Shown: positions 27,683 through 36,975 of the stretch, piece by piece
How the letters are laid out: every line of letters starts with the position of its first letter
Numbering within the stretch: position 1 is the first letter of the stretch
Assembly: GCF_037782385.1 (NCBI RefSeq)
Contig: NZ_JBBEXD010000005.1
Span: 310,001 to 374,000, forward strand
Length of the DNA stretch: 64,000 nt
Origin: Ascidiimonas meishanensis
GTDB lineage: Bacteria; Bacteroidota; Bacteroidia; Flavobacteriales; Flavobacteriaceae
Direction: 5' to 3'
Translations under genes and position numbers: made by a program
The notes under the pieces: model-generated
Seen by the model: the letters and a program-made list of their open reading frames with translations, nothing else
What the model was told of the DNA's origin: nothing
The model's database searches: none

Positions 27683-29960
27683 TCAATATGAATGGTTTAG
27701 GAATGCAATTTTCTGGTCTGGGGGGCACCGAGAAAAGTTCATTCATTAAGAGGTCATAAGAGGATTCAAAAACATGAAGTTTGATAGGTTGATTTACAGG
27801 AATAGACATTTCAATCTCTGTAGGATCATTGTTGCTTACATAATGTGTAATTAAGCGTTTTCTAGTTTTTACGCTTTCAAGAAATTTTTTAGATAATGAG
27901 CTTCCATTAACAGTACATGAATTAATAACCGCCCCTTTTTCAGTAAAAACAGTAAGTCTGTTGATGGTTCGTTTAGATTTAATACAGATTTCTAAGAGAC
28001 GTTCATTACCTACTACGGTATCTTTGGAAATTAGAATCTCTGGCAAAGGAATTGCTTTAGGTGTGGCAGTAGACGCATAAGAAAGCTTGGTTCTGTATTT
28101 ACTGGTAAAAACAGTATTTAACATATTGGTTTCAACGTTCTTTTTGTCATTTACATATTGCTTTACCCAGTCAGCAGGCATTACATCATAAGTTGCCCAG
28201 TAACTTTTATTTGAATTGCCATCTTGCAGGTATACAAGACTTGTTGGTTTTGGGGTATTTTTAGTGAAACCAGCATCAAAATGAGCAGACATAAAGAATA
28301 TAAACCCTAAGAGAATGCCAAAGTATCCTAATTTTTTTAGTTTAGGAAACTGATGAAAGGTAGCTATAAGCAATCCAAAAATGCAAACGCTCAAAAGTGC
28401 GGAAAGTACAAAAGGAGAAAATTCTGTACTTCCCACATTCATTTTAAAACCTAAGCCTACGGGAAATGCTTGAATAAAAGGGGTTAGAATCCAAATAGCA
28501 GGAATCCCTAAAAGCGTTATAAAGACAAGAGAAGATTTCTCATATACACTTATCATATATAGGATAGCCAAAGATGCAAATGCAGGAATAATAAAGAAAC
28601 TGGCTCCTTTAAGATAGAAAGATGCAAGTGAAGTTATCACAAACCACAAAACAATGGGCGCTATTAATAAATTAGCCGCACTTATTTTCTTAAACTTACT
28701 GTAGACCCAGAAGCAAATACCTATAAATGTTAGTATAAATGCACTTATATATGTATATCCATTGTAAGGGAATTTGTGTAGAATTTCATCATATTGAGGA
28801 TAAAAGCTATGTAGAATAGTATAGGCAAAAAATCCAAGAACCATGCAAATAAGTAAGGAAGCTAAGAAAGGAACAAAACCTTTAAGACTGTCTGTAATAG
28901 AAATTGTTTTTCGTTTGATTCCAATAATAAATATGATCACAAATAGCAGTATGGAAATAATCAATGACGGGAGTATCCATGAAAATGGATAATAGACCAT
29001 TTTAAAGAATGGAACCGTAAAATAGACATAATCATTTGATGCTTTCAATGAAGAGATGTCATTTTCTGAGAAATAGTCTAATAAAGGCATTAAATAGCTA
29101 CCTAAGTGCGCCACCGTATTCTTGTCTAAGCGGTCATACCTGTCTAAAGCAGAATGGTAATCAAAATGATCGTCAATAAAAGCAAAATTAAAACCATCAA
29201 TATTTTTGTCTTCTCTAAAAACGGTAAGGTCTGTATCATTTGGCAACATTTTATAGATGCTGTATGCCAAAGAGTTTGCAACGGGATAAGAGGGGTCTGC
29301 TTTATAAAATTCTTCAATAAGTTTGCTGTTTCCGCCATTAGTTTCAATAAGCATATAAGCAGGGCCTCCGCTTCCTCTGGCTTCAAAATTAAGAACAAGT
29401 CCTATTTCTTCTGCCCATGGATGCTTATTTACAAATAAATCGGCTCCGTTTAGCCCAAGTTCTTCTCCATCGGTAATTAAAATAATGATATCATTGGTGG
29501 GTTTCTTACCAGCTGCTAAATAAGCTCTGAGACCTTCTAAAATAGTAGCCACTCCACTTCCAGCATCACTAGCCCCATAAGAAGAATGTGGGCTGCTGTC
29601 ATAATGGGAAAGCAATAAAAGTGCTTTCCCTTTAGAAGTACCTTCAATTCTTGCCATGATATTGGTTGCCTTACTAAGGTTGCCATAATCTCCACTGTTC
29701 ATGCCTTCGTGGATTCCGGTTTGCAGACCTAATTTTTGTAACTCGTCAATAACATAATCTCTAACTTCGGCATGTGCTGGTGCTCCCACATAATGTGGCT
29801 TTTCTGAAATTTTCTTCACGTGCTTTAAAGCACGTGCCGCAGAGAATTCAGTTTTAGGAGCGTTTTCTGGATTTATTTTTTGTGGAAGGCGGTTATAAAA
29901 TGTAGTATAGACTGCCGCTACCAGAATCAGAAAACTTATAACTATAGAATATTTTTTCAA
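27642..29960 (-). CDS. M28 family metallopeptidase with multi-pass membrane domain
   Basis: No in-frame ATG exists at the N-terminus. I place the start at a TTG (29960) that gives KKYSIVISFLILVAAVYTTF as a signal anchor; a longer TTG start at 30062 is possible. The M28 zinc-peptidase domain has LLSHYDSSPHSS, GASDAGSGVAT, TDGEELGLNGA, NFEARGSGGPA and the late FDDHFDYHSALD-like DDHFDYHSALD, so all five zinc ligands are present. About eight membrane spans follow, then a beta-rich C-terminal domain. This matches the ER-aminopeptidase-like/Fxna architecture seen in bacteria. The peptidase should act in the periplasm on peptides. Confidence 0.88.
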   Translation of the reverse strand: MKKYSIVISFLILVAAVYTTFYNRLPQKINPENAPKTEFSAARALKHVKKISEKPHYVGAPAHAEVRDYVIDELQKLGLQTGIHEGMNSGDYGNLSKATNIMARIEGTSKGKALLLLSHYDSSPHSSYGASDAGSGVATILEGLRAYLAAGKKPTNDIIILITDGEELGLNGADLFVNKHPWAEEIGLVLNFEARGSGGPAYMLIETNGGNSKLIEEFYKADPSYPVANSLAYSIYKMLPNDTDLTVFREDKNIDGFNFAFIDDHFDYHSALDRYDRLDKNTVAHLGSYLMPLLDYFSENDISSLKASNDYVYFTVPFFKMVYYPFSWILPSLIISILLFVIIFIIGIKRKTISITDSLKGFVPFLASLLICMVLGFFAYTILHSFYPQYDEILHKFPYNGYTYISAFILTFIGICFWVYSKFKKISAANLLIAPIVLWFVITSLASFYLKGASFFIIPAFASLAILYMISVYEKSSLVFITLLGIPAIWILTPFIQAFPVGLGFKMNVGSTEFSPFVLSALLSVCIFGLLIATFHQFPKLKKLGYFGILLGFIFFMSAHFDAGFTKNTPKPTSLVYLQDGNSNKSYWATYDVMPADWVKQYVNDKKNVETNMLNTVFTSKYRTKLSYASTATPKAIPLPEILISKDTVVGNERLLEICIKSKRTINRLTVFTEKGAVINSCTVNGSSLSKKFLESVKTRKRLITHYVSNNDPTEIEMSIPVNQPIKLHVFESSYDLLMNELFSVPPRPENCIPKPFILNDAIIVKKTISFE

Positions 29961-30191
29961 TTTTTTGAAATTTAGCCAGGTTAAAAAAATTATGAGCAAA
30001 TGTAAATCATATCGTAGCTTAAAACTACTAGTATTTGATAGGGATAAGCTACAAAAAAACAACTTTTGCTACTCTTGTATTTAAGCCCTTTAAAAATAAG
30101 GAATTCATAATTTTTAACAGCAACCTTTACCAAATAATTATTTTAATTGACACAAAATGAGTAACTTTAATATGAACCAAAAAATAAACGT

Positions 30192-30659
30192 ATGGGCATC
30201 AAGAGTTTTCAAGGAGAGCGAGCAGAGCTAAAAAAGGAATATAATGCTCCTATATTAGTATCAGATTATATGAGTAAAAAGCTGGTAACTTTTACACCAG
30301 ATCAATCTATTTTAACAGTAATGGAGATGTTTACAAAGCATCGCATCTCTGGGGGTCCAGTTTTAGGAGATAGGGGGCAATTAGTAGGAATTATTTCGGA
30401 AGCAGATTGTATGAAACAGATTTCTGAAAGTAGGTATTTTAATTTGCCAATTTTGGATAAAAGTGTAGAACGATTTATGACCAAAGGGGTGGAAACAATA
30501 CCGCATGACACCAATATATTTGATGCGGCTTCCATTTTTTATAAAAATAATAGAAGAAGACTTCCAGTACTAGAAGACGGAAATCTTGTGGGACAAATTA
30601 GCCGAAAGGATATTGTGGTAGCTGCGTTAAAACTTCAAAGTATGAACTGGCAGCACTAA
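30192..30659 (+). CDS. CBS domain pair protein
   Basis: The 155-residue protein consists of two CBS motifs: about residues 24-80 (VSDYMSKKLVTFTPDQSILTVMEMFTKHRISGGPVL) and about 90-150 (VERFMTKGVETIPHDTNIFDAASIFYKNNRRRLPVLEDG). Such stand-alone pairs bind adenine nucleotides and regulate partners. No partner is obvious nearby. The gene ends with a four-base overlap with the convergent zinc-ribbon gene. Confidence 0.92.
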   Translation: MGIKSFQGERAELKKEYNAPILVSDYMSKKLVTFTPDQSILTVMEMFTKHRISGGPVLGDRGQLVGIISEADCMKQISESRYFNLPILDKSVERFMTKGVETIPHDTNIFDAASIFYKNNRRRLPVLEDGNLVGQISRKDIVVAALKLQSMNWQH

Positions 30660-31009
30660 TTCTCTCGTTTTACCAACATATAATAGTCATTATCTAAGAG
30701 TCTGTACCCAAGGTCGTATACAAAGTAGTAAGTGTGTCCGGTTTTTGTGGTATAAATACTAGTGAAATAGTCAAAATCAAAACCTTTATCTATCAATCTC
30801 AATTTGGTAGTTTTAGGTTTTGAAGCTGGATTCATTTGTTCCAAAATGCGGTAATTTTTCCGGAGTCGGTTATTGATATTTCTAATGAGATTTTTACTGT
30901 CTTTATTTATGCGGTTATTGTAGATATTTCTGCAGTAGTCGCTACAAAATTTCTTATCGATTCTACCTACCAGCTTCTCCCCACATTCTAGGCAACTTTT
31001 CTCCATCAC
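30656..31009 (-). CDS. Small protein with N-terminal zinc-ribbon (DUF2116-like)
   Basis: The 117-residue protein starts with a four-cysteine zinc-ribbon pattern, SCLECGEKLVGRIDKKFCSDYCRN (Cys5, Cys8, Cys22, Cys26), followed by a basic helical section and a C-terminal part with several tyrosines (FTSIYTTKTGHTYYFVYDLGY). The ribbon recalls DUF2116-type proteins that may bind nucleic acid or protein. The stop overlaps the CBS gene. It is separated by only two bases from the next minus-strand gene, so it is probably co-transcribed with it. Confidence 0.78.
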   Translation of the reverse strand: MMEKSCLECGEKLVGRIDKKFCSDYCRNIYNNRINKDSKNLIRNINNRLRKNYRILEQMNPASKPKTTKLRLIDKGFDFDYFTSIYTTKTGHTYYFVYDLGYRLLDNDYYMLVKREN

Positions 31010-31011
31010 TG

Positions 31012-31512
31012 CTATTGCTTTTTATAATTGAATTTTACTTCACTTTCGTGCTCACCATCTTCACTAATCATTACATAGATATTCATTTCAGTATCACTCA
31101 CTTTTTCAAAAGTGAAATTATCAAAATAAACAATACTGCCTTCCTTTTTAATAAATTTAAAGTCTACAGTTTCATCTTTTGTTTCCCAGCCTTTTAAATT
31201 ACTGTGAAAATGTTTCAGTTTTAAAACAAGACCTTCTGGCATTTCCATGATGGCTCCAACTTCATAAAAATTAACCTTATTATCTATGATATGACGAAAT
31301 ACAAACATCATAGAACCCGCTTCTGGTGCACTCCAGATTTCTTCTGCAATACCACCAAAGGCTTCTCCTCTCCAATGACCTTGAATCCAAGAGAGTTCAT
31401 TTAATGCTATTTGCTCTATAGCAGTATCCTGAGTAAGTGTAATTGTTTTTTCTCTTTGAGAGAAGACAAAGGCAGACATAAAAATCAGTAATAAAAAAAT
31501 GCTTTTTTTCAT
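31012..31512 (-). CDS. Secreted DUF6265-like protein
   Basis: The 166-residue protein has a signal peptide (LLLIFMSAFVFSQ) and the DUF6265 pattern: LSWIQGHWRGEAFGGIAEEIWS near the start, GSMMFVFRHI, and a lipocalin-like series of beta strands (ETVDFKFIKKEGSIVYFDNFTFEKV). It is likely a small periplasmic beta-barrel that could bind a ligand. It follows the large sortilin-like gene by 7 bases and probably belongs to the same operon. Confidence 0.78.
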   Translation of the reverse strand: MKKSIFLLLIFMSAFVFSQREKTITLTQDTAIEQIALNELSWIQGHWRGEAFGGIAEEIWSAPEAGSMMFVFRHIIDNKVNFYEVGAIMEMPEGLVLKLKHFHSNLKGWETKDETVDFKFIKKEGSIVYFDNFTFEKVSDTEMNIYVMISEDGEHESEVKFNYKKQ

Positions 31513-31519
31513 GGCTCTA

Positions 31520-34500
31520 TTATTTATTATTAAGAATAATAGCAGGCAAATCTAGTGCCTTGAATTGTTCATTAAAGGCATGCATTTCCTTACTAATTAT
31601 TTGATCTCTCATGGTTGTATATTGCTTCCAATCTTCTTGAAGATCCTTTAGGCGTTCTTTAGCTCCTTCGGTAAGTTTTGGGTCTGCCGTATCAGCATAA
31701 CTTCTAAGGTACATAAGCTCTGCATTCAACTGGTTATTAAAATTAATAACATCTTGAAAGGTCTTTTGTTTTGGTTGAATTAGATTTTCTTCCCAAGTAT
31801 TAATCTGTGCAATGAGACTGTCTGCTAGTTTAAGTAAGCCAGACACTTTATCTCCTGCTCCCAATAGGTTTTTATAGTTCTCTAATTGAGATTTTGCAGA
31901 GCGCATGGTATTTACAGATTGGTGAATATCACGAATCATTCCTTCAATGGTAATAAGGAATTGTTGTTGTTCTTCAAAATTTATTTTGGAGACTTGCATA
32001 CGCGGATCCTGAAGAATTTCTACCTTGGTTTTTACACTTTTATCTTCTAAGGTAAGTTGTAAAGTATAGGTTCCCGGTGCTACGTTAGAACCTTTGTAAT
32101 TTCCAAAAACAAAAACATTATCTACAGCCGGAAGCATTTCTCTGGTAAAATCCCAAGTAAACCTGTTTATTCTGGCTTTAGATGATAGTACCTCTGGTTT
32201 TTCTGGACCACCTGGCCAAGTTTTAAAGTCTTTTGGTTTTTTATTGGTGTACGTTTTAAGGATGTTTCCTTGTAAATCTATTATTTCCAGTTTAAGTGAA
32301 AGGGAATCCGCAGCTTCTTTTAGGTAATAATCTATGGCAACTCCTTGCTTAGGGTTCTTGCCAAGGCCAGGCGTAAATTCATCTTTGCTACCCCCAAAAA
32401 GTCGATAAGTGTCTTTGGGTTGATAGATTGCTAATACTTGTTCAGAATCTTTTTTCAGGTATTGTTGTAAACCACTCAGATCATCTAAAATCCAAAAAGA
32501 CCGTCCCGCTGTAGCAGCTACTAAATCATTATCCTGAATAGTCAGATCGTTAATAGGTACTACTGGAAGATTCAATTGAAACGGCTCCCATACCAAACCA
32601 TTGTTTTTAGAAATATACATTCCGGTTTCTGTTCCCGCATAAAGCAGTCCTTTTAGTTTAGGATCTTCTCTCACCACTCTTACAAATGTATGTGGAGTAT
32701 CTATCCCATTGGTAATTTTCTCCCAAGATGCTCCATAGTTGGTGGTTTTGTATATATAAGGATTTAGGTCATTGAGTTTGTAACGCATTAAGGTGATGTA
32801 TGCAGTAGCTTTATCGTGTGGAGATACTTCTATAGAATTTACAATACCTTCCTGCATTCCCTTAGGGGTTACATTCGCCCAGTTTTTGCCCCCATCTTTA
32901 GTAATATGCACGAGACCATCATCTGAGCCTGCCCATAAAACTCCTTTTTCATGCACAGATTCTGTGAGATACATAAGGGTGTGATAGTTTTCACCACCAG
33001 CTGCTTCATTGGTAAATGGAAACCCTCCGGGACCTAATTGCGATTTGATATTTCGGGTAAGGTCTGGACTTATTTTTTCCCAGCTAATTCCTCCATCGGA
33101 AGTTTTGAAAACCACATTTCCAGCGTGATAAATGGTATTTCTGTCATGAGGAGAACTAATGATAGGAGCATTCCAATTATAGCGATATTTAAAATCTTTT
33201 GGAGCATTGCCAAGAGCAAGCTCTGGATACTCTTTTATTTCTTTAGAAATTCCTGTTTTTTTAATCCATTGTTCAATGATTCCTTGATAACAACCTCCAT
33301 AAATTATTTTGGGATTGTCTGGGTCAAATGCTAAATAGGCACTTTCACAGCCTGCTACAGAATACCAGTCTTTCCATCCAATGCCTGAGCCAGCTGTTCT
33401 ACTAGCGATGGCAATTGCTGAATTGTCTTGTTGCCCACCATAAACAGCATAAGGAACCTTATTGTCTGTAATCACCCGGTAGAATTGTGAGGTTGGTTGA
33501 TTTTGTTGACTAGACCAACTTTTACCACCATTTAGAGAAACATTAGCCCCTCCATCATTGGAGTTAATCATATATTTTGGCTGCTTAGGATTTATCCATA
33601 AGTGATGGTTGTCGCCATGCGGAGTAGCAACCTTGGTAAAATTTTTTCCACCATCAACAGAAACCATTACAGGAGCATTTAACACATAAACAATATCTTC
33701 ATTTTTTGGATGCGCAAAAATTTCCATATAGTACCAAGAACGGGCTATATTGATTCGGTTTTTATTGATTTGAGCCCATTTTTTTCCTGCGTCATCAGAT
33801 CTGTATACGCCACCTTTATCACCATCCGCTTCAATAACTGCCCAAACTCTATCAGAATTTGCTCTTGAAACGGCAACACCTACTTTACCCATTACTTCTG
33901 GTAACCCTGTTATTAATTGATTCCAAGTGTCACCACCATCTGTGGATTTATAGAGACCAGAATTTTTTCCACCAGATTTCATGGTATAGGGGAAACGTTG
34001 ATGCTCCCATAAGGCAGCATAAAGTATTCGTGGATTAGTCATGTCCATTCGCAAAGAAGATGCGCCTGTGAGGTTATGCGTAAATAAAATCCGTTTCCAG
34101 TTTTTTCCACCATCTACTGATTTGTAGATGCCACGTTCTTCAGATGGTCCGTATTGAGCCCCCTGCACGGCGACATAAACAACATCAGGGTTTGTAGGAT
34201 GAATGACTACATCTGAAATATGCATGCTATTTTCCAAGCCTAGATGTATCCATGTTTTACCCGCATCTGTAGATTTGTAAACGCCATCTCCACTAGAAGT
34301 CATTACGCCTCTTATAGCATGTTCCCCCATGCCCACATAGATTACATTGGCGTCTGATTCTGAAACGGCGATAGCACCAACCGTTCCTGTTTTTAAAAAA
34401 CCATCTGAAACATTTTTCCAAACAATACCGCCATCTGTTGTTTTCCACACACCACCTCCCGTACTGCCCATATAATAGGTTAGCGGATCTGAAATCACAC

Positions 34501-34675
34501 CGCAAGAAGCTACACTTCTGCCACCTCTAAACGGACCAATATTACGCCATTTAAGGTTTGTAAAAGTCTTCTCAATAAGAGGTTGATTTATTTCTCTCTT
34601 CTGTTTTCTTTTTTGTGCATTAGAAAGAATGGGTACAATCAAAAGCAACAATATGGATAAACGGAAAATTTTCAT
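31520..34675 (-). CDS. Secreted VPS10/sortilin-like propeller protein
   Basis: The 1051-residue product has a signal peptide (LLLIVPILSNAQ). Residues 30-720 are filled with sortilin/BNR repeats (TTDGGIVWKNV, STDAGKTWIHLG, SVDGGKNWKR, SDDAGKKWAQ), enough for a two-propeller arrangement like that of glycosyl hydrolase-type WD40/BNR proteins. Residues 760-880 look Ig-like and the last 150 are helical. No T9SS signal is seen, so it is expected in the periplasm or outer membrane. The same style is found in the unlinked T9SS protein at 20956-25167. Enzymatic activity is not established for the family. Confidence 0.88.
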   Translation of the reverse strand: MKIFRLSILLLLIVPILSNAQKRKQKREINQPLIEKTFTNLKWRNIGPFRGGRSVASCGVISDPLTYYMGSTGGGVWKTTDGGIVWKNVSDGFLKTGTVGAIAVSESDANVIYVGMGEHAIRGVMTSSGDGVYKSTDAGKTWIHLGLENSMHISDVVIHPTNPDVVYVAVQGAQYGPSEERGIYKSVDGGKNWKRILFTHNLTGASSLRMDMTNPRILYAALWEHQRFPYTMKSGGKNSGLYKSTDGGDTWNQLITGLPEVMGKVGVAVSRANSDRVWAVIEADGDKGGVYRSDDAGKKWAQINKNRINIARSWYYMEIFAHPKNEDIVYVLNAPVMVSVDGGKNFTKVATPHGDNHHLWINPKQPKYMINSNDGGANVSLNGGKSWSSQQNQPTSQFYRVITDNKVPYAVYGGQQDNSAIAIASRTAGSGIGWKDWYSVAGCESAYLAFDPDNPKIIYGGCYQGIIEQWIKKTGISKEIKEYPELALGNAPKDFKYRYNWNAPIISSPHDRNTIYHAGNVVFKTSDGGISWEKISPDLTRNIKSQLGPGGFPFTNEAAGGENYHTLMYLTESVHEKGVLWAGSDDGLVHITKDGGKNWANVTPKGMQEGIVNSIEVSPHDKATAYITLMRYKLNDLNPYIYKTTNYGASWEKITNGIDTPHTFVRVVREDPKLKGLLYAGTETGMYISKNNGLVWEPFQLNLPVVPINDLTIQDNDLVAATAGRSFWILDDLSGLQQYLKKDSEQVLAIYQPKDTYRLFGGSKDEFTPGLGKNPKQGVAIDYYLKEAADSLSLKLEIIDLQGNILKTYTNKKPKDFKTWPGGPEKPEVLSSKARINRFTWDFTREMLPAVDNVFVFGNYKGSNVAPGTYTLQLTLEDKSVKTKVEILQDPRMQVSKINFEEQQQFLITIEGMIRDIHQSVNTMRSAKSQLENYKNLLGAGDKVSGLLKLADSLIAQINTWEENLIQPKQKTFQDVINFNNQLNAELMYLRSYADTADPKLTEGAKERLKDLQEDWKQYTTMRDQIISKEMHAFNEQFKALDLPAIILNNK

Positions 34676-34681
34676 GGTATT

Positions 34682-36217
34682 TTATTTAGCTAAATTTACT
34701 TTTTTAAGTTCGTATAGGTCATGTCTACGGTCTTTGAGGATACGAACACTTCCATGCTCATGAAGTTCTTTGAGCAAATCTAGGTTGACGTCTACAATTA
34801 ATGTCATTTCTGTATTAGGAGTAGCTTCTGCTTTGATTCCGTTGGTAGGAAAAGAAAAGTCGGAAGGTGTAAATACAGCAGCTTGGGCAAACTGGATATC
34901 CATATTATTTACTTTAGGTAGGTTGCCAACACAACCTGCTATGGCCACATAACATTCATTTTCAATAGCACGAGATTGCGCACAGTGCTTCACACGGGTA
35001 TAGCCGTTTTGTGTATCTGTTAGAAAGGGAACAAATAGAATTTTCATTCCTTGATCTGCTAGTAATCTTGGGAGTTCGGGAAATTCCACATCATAGCAAA
35101 CTACAATGCCTATTTTACCACAATCTGTATGGAACGTCTGAATTTTATCTCCACCCGTCATTCCCCAATGTGCTACTTCATTTGGGGTAATATGAATTTT
35201 GGTGTACATCTCGTAAGAGCCATCTCTTTTACAAAGAAATCCTACATTATACAATTTACCGTCTTCTACATAAGGCATACTTCCGGTAATAATGTTAATA
35301 TTATAGGAAATGGCAAACTCCAGAAATTTTTGGCGAATGGGTTCTGCAAATTTTGCCAATTCTCTAATGGCATCTGCTTCTGATAAATGATTGTAATCTG
35401 CCATAAGCGGCGCTATAAATAACTCGGGGAAAAGTGCAAAATCACTTTCATATCCGGAAACAGTATCAATAAAGAATTCAGCCTGATCAAAAAGAGCTTC
35501 CAGATTACCAAGAGGCCTCATCTGCCACTGAATAAGACCCAGGCGAATAATTGATTTTCGGGTATTAATGAGTTTAGGACTTTTATCGTAATAGATATTA
35601 TTCCATTCCATCAGTACCGCATAGTCTAAAGAACTCACATCTCCTTCCAGATAGTTTTTCATGACTTTTTTAACATGAAAATCGTTACTCAATTGAAAGG
35701 ATAACACCGGATCGTGTAATTCTTTCATTCTAACTTTTTCAATGTATTGTTTGGGAGACATATCGTTAGCATGTTTCACATAATTTGGAATGCGCCCAGC
35801 AAATACAATGGACTTTAGGTTGAGTTGTTCGCTTAATTCTTTTCGAGTATCATAGAGCCTTCTTCCCAAACGGAGTCCGCGAAATTTTGGATGAATAAAT
35901 ACATCAATACCATAAAGTACGTCTCCATTGGAGTCATGAGTAGAAAATGTATATTTTCCGGTAATATCTTCATAAGTATGATTGTCATCAATAGAATCAT
36001 AATCAACAATTAAAGACAATGCTGCTCCTACTACTTTATCATCTGCTAAGACTACTAGCTGGCCTTCCGGAAAGATTTCTAATAATTTTTCTATATGATG
36101 CTCTTTCCAGTAGGAGCTTTCCAGTTCTTGATAGGCTTCTTGCATAGAAGCTTTTAATTCTCGATAATCATCAAGTTTGAGATTTCGTAATTCTATTTTG
36201 CCAACAGCTGTATTCAT
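34682..36217 (-). CDS. GNAT acetyltransferase fused to carbon-nitrogen hydrolase
   Basis: The 511-residue cytoplasmic protein has an N-terminal GNAT domain (residues 8-150; acetyl-CoA loop region FRGLRLGRRLYDTRKEL) and a C-terminal nitrilase-superfamily domain (about 222-505) with the Glu-Lys-Cys triad in FALFPELF, YTKIHITPNE and IGIVVCYDVEFPEL. This bifunctional layout is known in Bacteroidota and other bacteria, and the hydrolase part is expected to cleave an amide. The acyl acceptor is unknown. It is 6 bases upstream of the sortilin-like gene, so co-transcription is likely. Its 5' region holds the phased AAACG array. Confidence 0.92.
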   Translation of the reverse strand: MNTAVGKIELRNLKLDDYRELKASMQEAYQELESSYWKEHHIEKLLEIFPEGQLVVLADDKVVGAALSLIVDYDSIDDNHTYEDITGKYTFSTHDSNGDVLYGIDVFIHPKFRGLRLGRRLYDTRKELSEQLNLKSIVFAGRIPNYVKHANDMSPKQYIEKVRMKELHDPVLSFQLSNDFHVKKVMKNYLEGDVSSLDYAVLMEWNNIYYDKSPKLINTRKSIIRLGLIQWQMRPLGNLEALFDQAEFFIDTVSGYESDFALFPELFIAPLMADYNHLSEADAIRELAKFAEPIRQKFLEFAISYNINIITGSMPYVEDGKLYNVGFLCKRDGSYEMYTKIHITPNEVAHWGMTGGDKIQTFHTDCGKIGIVVCYDVEFPELPRLLADQGMKILFVPFLTDTQNGYTRVKHCAQSRAIENECYVAIAGCVGNLPKVNNMDIQFAQAAVFTPSDFSFPTNGIKAEATPNTEMTLIVDVNLDLLKELHEHGSVRILKDRRHDLYELKKVNLAK

Positions 36218-36245
36218 TTTAGATACAATTTTTAATGGGACACAT

Positions 36246-36290
36246 AAACGTTTACAAACGACTACAAACGTTTACAAACGATTTTAAACG
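36246..36290. promoter_or_regulatory. Five AAACG boxes with exact 10-bp spacing
   Basis: AAACG starts at 36246, 36256, 36266, 36276 and 36286. The first four make two copies of AAACGTTTACAAACGA with a 20-bp period. The array sits between the divergent GNAT-nitrilase gene (starting at 36217) and ssb (36406), 29 bases from the former. The one-helical-turn phasing suggests cooperative binding by a protein or intrinsic DNA bending. The binding protein is unknown. Confidence 0.6.
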
Positions 36291-36332
36291 AAAGCAATTA
36301 TTTACGAACCGAATATAATTGATTTGCTACAA

Positions 36333-36340
36333 CATCTTTG
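36333..36340 (+). promoter_or_regulatory. Possible -7 element of ssb
   Basis: CATCTTTG resembles TAnnTTTG and lies 65 bases before the ssb ATG. A TTG occurs upstream (36319) but too close for the usual -33 spacing. It shares its form with elements before three other genes in the window. Confidence 0.35.
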
Positions 36341-36405
36341 CATTATCGATTTGAAATCGTATAGCAATATCTTAAAAATACTTATTAACTTTTAATTATT
36401 AAATC

Positions 36406-36738
36406 ATGAATGCATTAAGAAACAAAGTACAATTAATTGGAAACCTAGGTAACGATCCTGAAATTATTAATCTTGACAGCGGTAAAAAATTAGCGAAGTT
36501 TTCTATTGCCACCAACGAATCTTATAAAAACGCAGAAGGCGAAGTAGTAAAAGATACCCAATGGCATAACGTAATTGCTTGGGGAAAAACAGCGGTAATT
36601 ATTGAAAAGTATTTGGTAAAAGGCAATGAAGTTGCCGTTGAAGGAAAACTAACAAATAGAACCTATGAAACTAAAGAAGGTGGAAAACGATATATTACAG
36701 AAGTAGTTTGTAATGAGTTATTGATGTTGGGGAAGTAA
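36406..36738 (+). CDS. ssb: Single-stranded DNA-binding protein, short form
   Basis: The 110-residue protein is a single OB-fold SSB: KVQLIGNLGNDPEIINLDSGKKLAKFSIATNESYKN, DTQWHNVIAWGKTA, KYLVKGNEVAVEGKL and YETKEGGKRYITEVV. It ends right after the OB fold and lacks the acidic C-terminal tail that recruits partner proteins. It may therefore be an accessory SSB rather than the main replication SSB. It has its own terminator and its own promoter region with the AAACG array. Confidence 0.95.
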   Translation: MNALRNKVQLIGNLGNDPEIINLDSGKKLAKFSIATNESYKNAEGEVVKDTQWHNVIAWGKTAVIIEKYLVKGNEVAVEGKLTNRTYETKEGGKRYITEVVCNELLMLGK

Positions 36739-36771
36739 ACGGCACTTTTCTAATACATACAATTTAACACC

Positions 36772-36806
36772 AAGGGTTTGGCTTTTTTAGAGCTGAACCC
36801 TTTTTT
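36772..36806 (+). terminator. Rho-independent terminator of ssb
   Basis: A 12-base stem (AAGGGTTTGGCT with AGCTGAACCCTT, two G-U pairs) and a loop of about seven bases are followed by TTTTTT. It lies 33 bases after the ssb stop. Confidence 0.8.
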
Positions 36807-36975
36807 AAATAGATTTAGTTTAAAATGATTCTCATCCTCATAAAGATATGCCATAGTGTTTTATTACTTTTTGTTTTAGTGGATGGGTACTCCAGTCTTC
36901 CTATGTATTGGTGTACGAGTTGTAGCCACATTTAAGGGGGGTGATCATAATTGAATACCCAAATTCAAGCTAACT

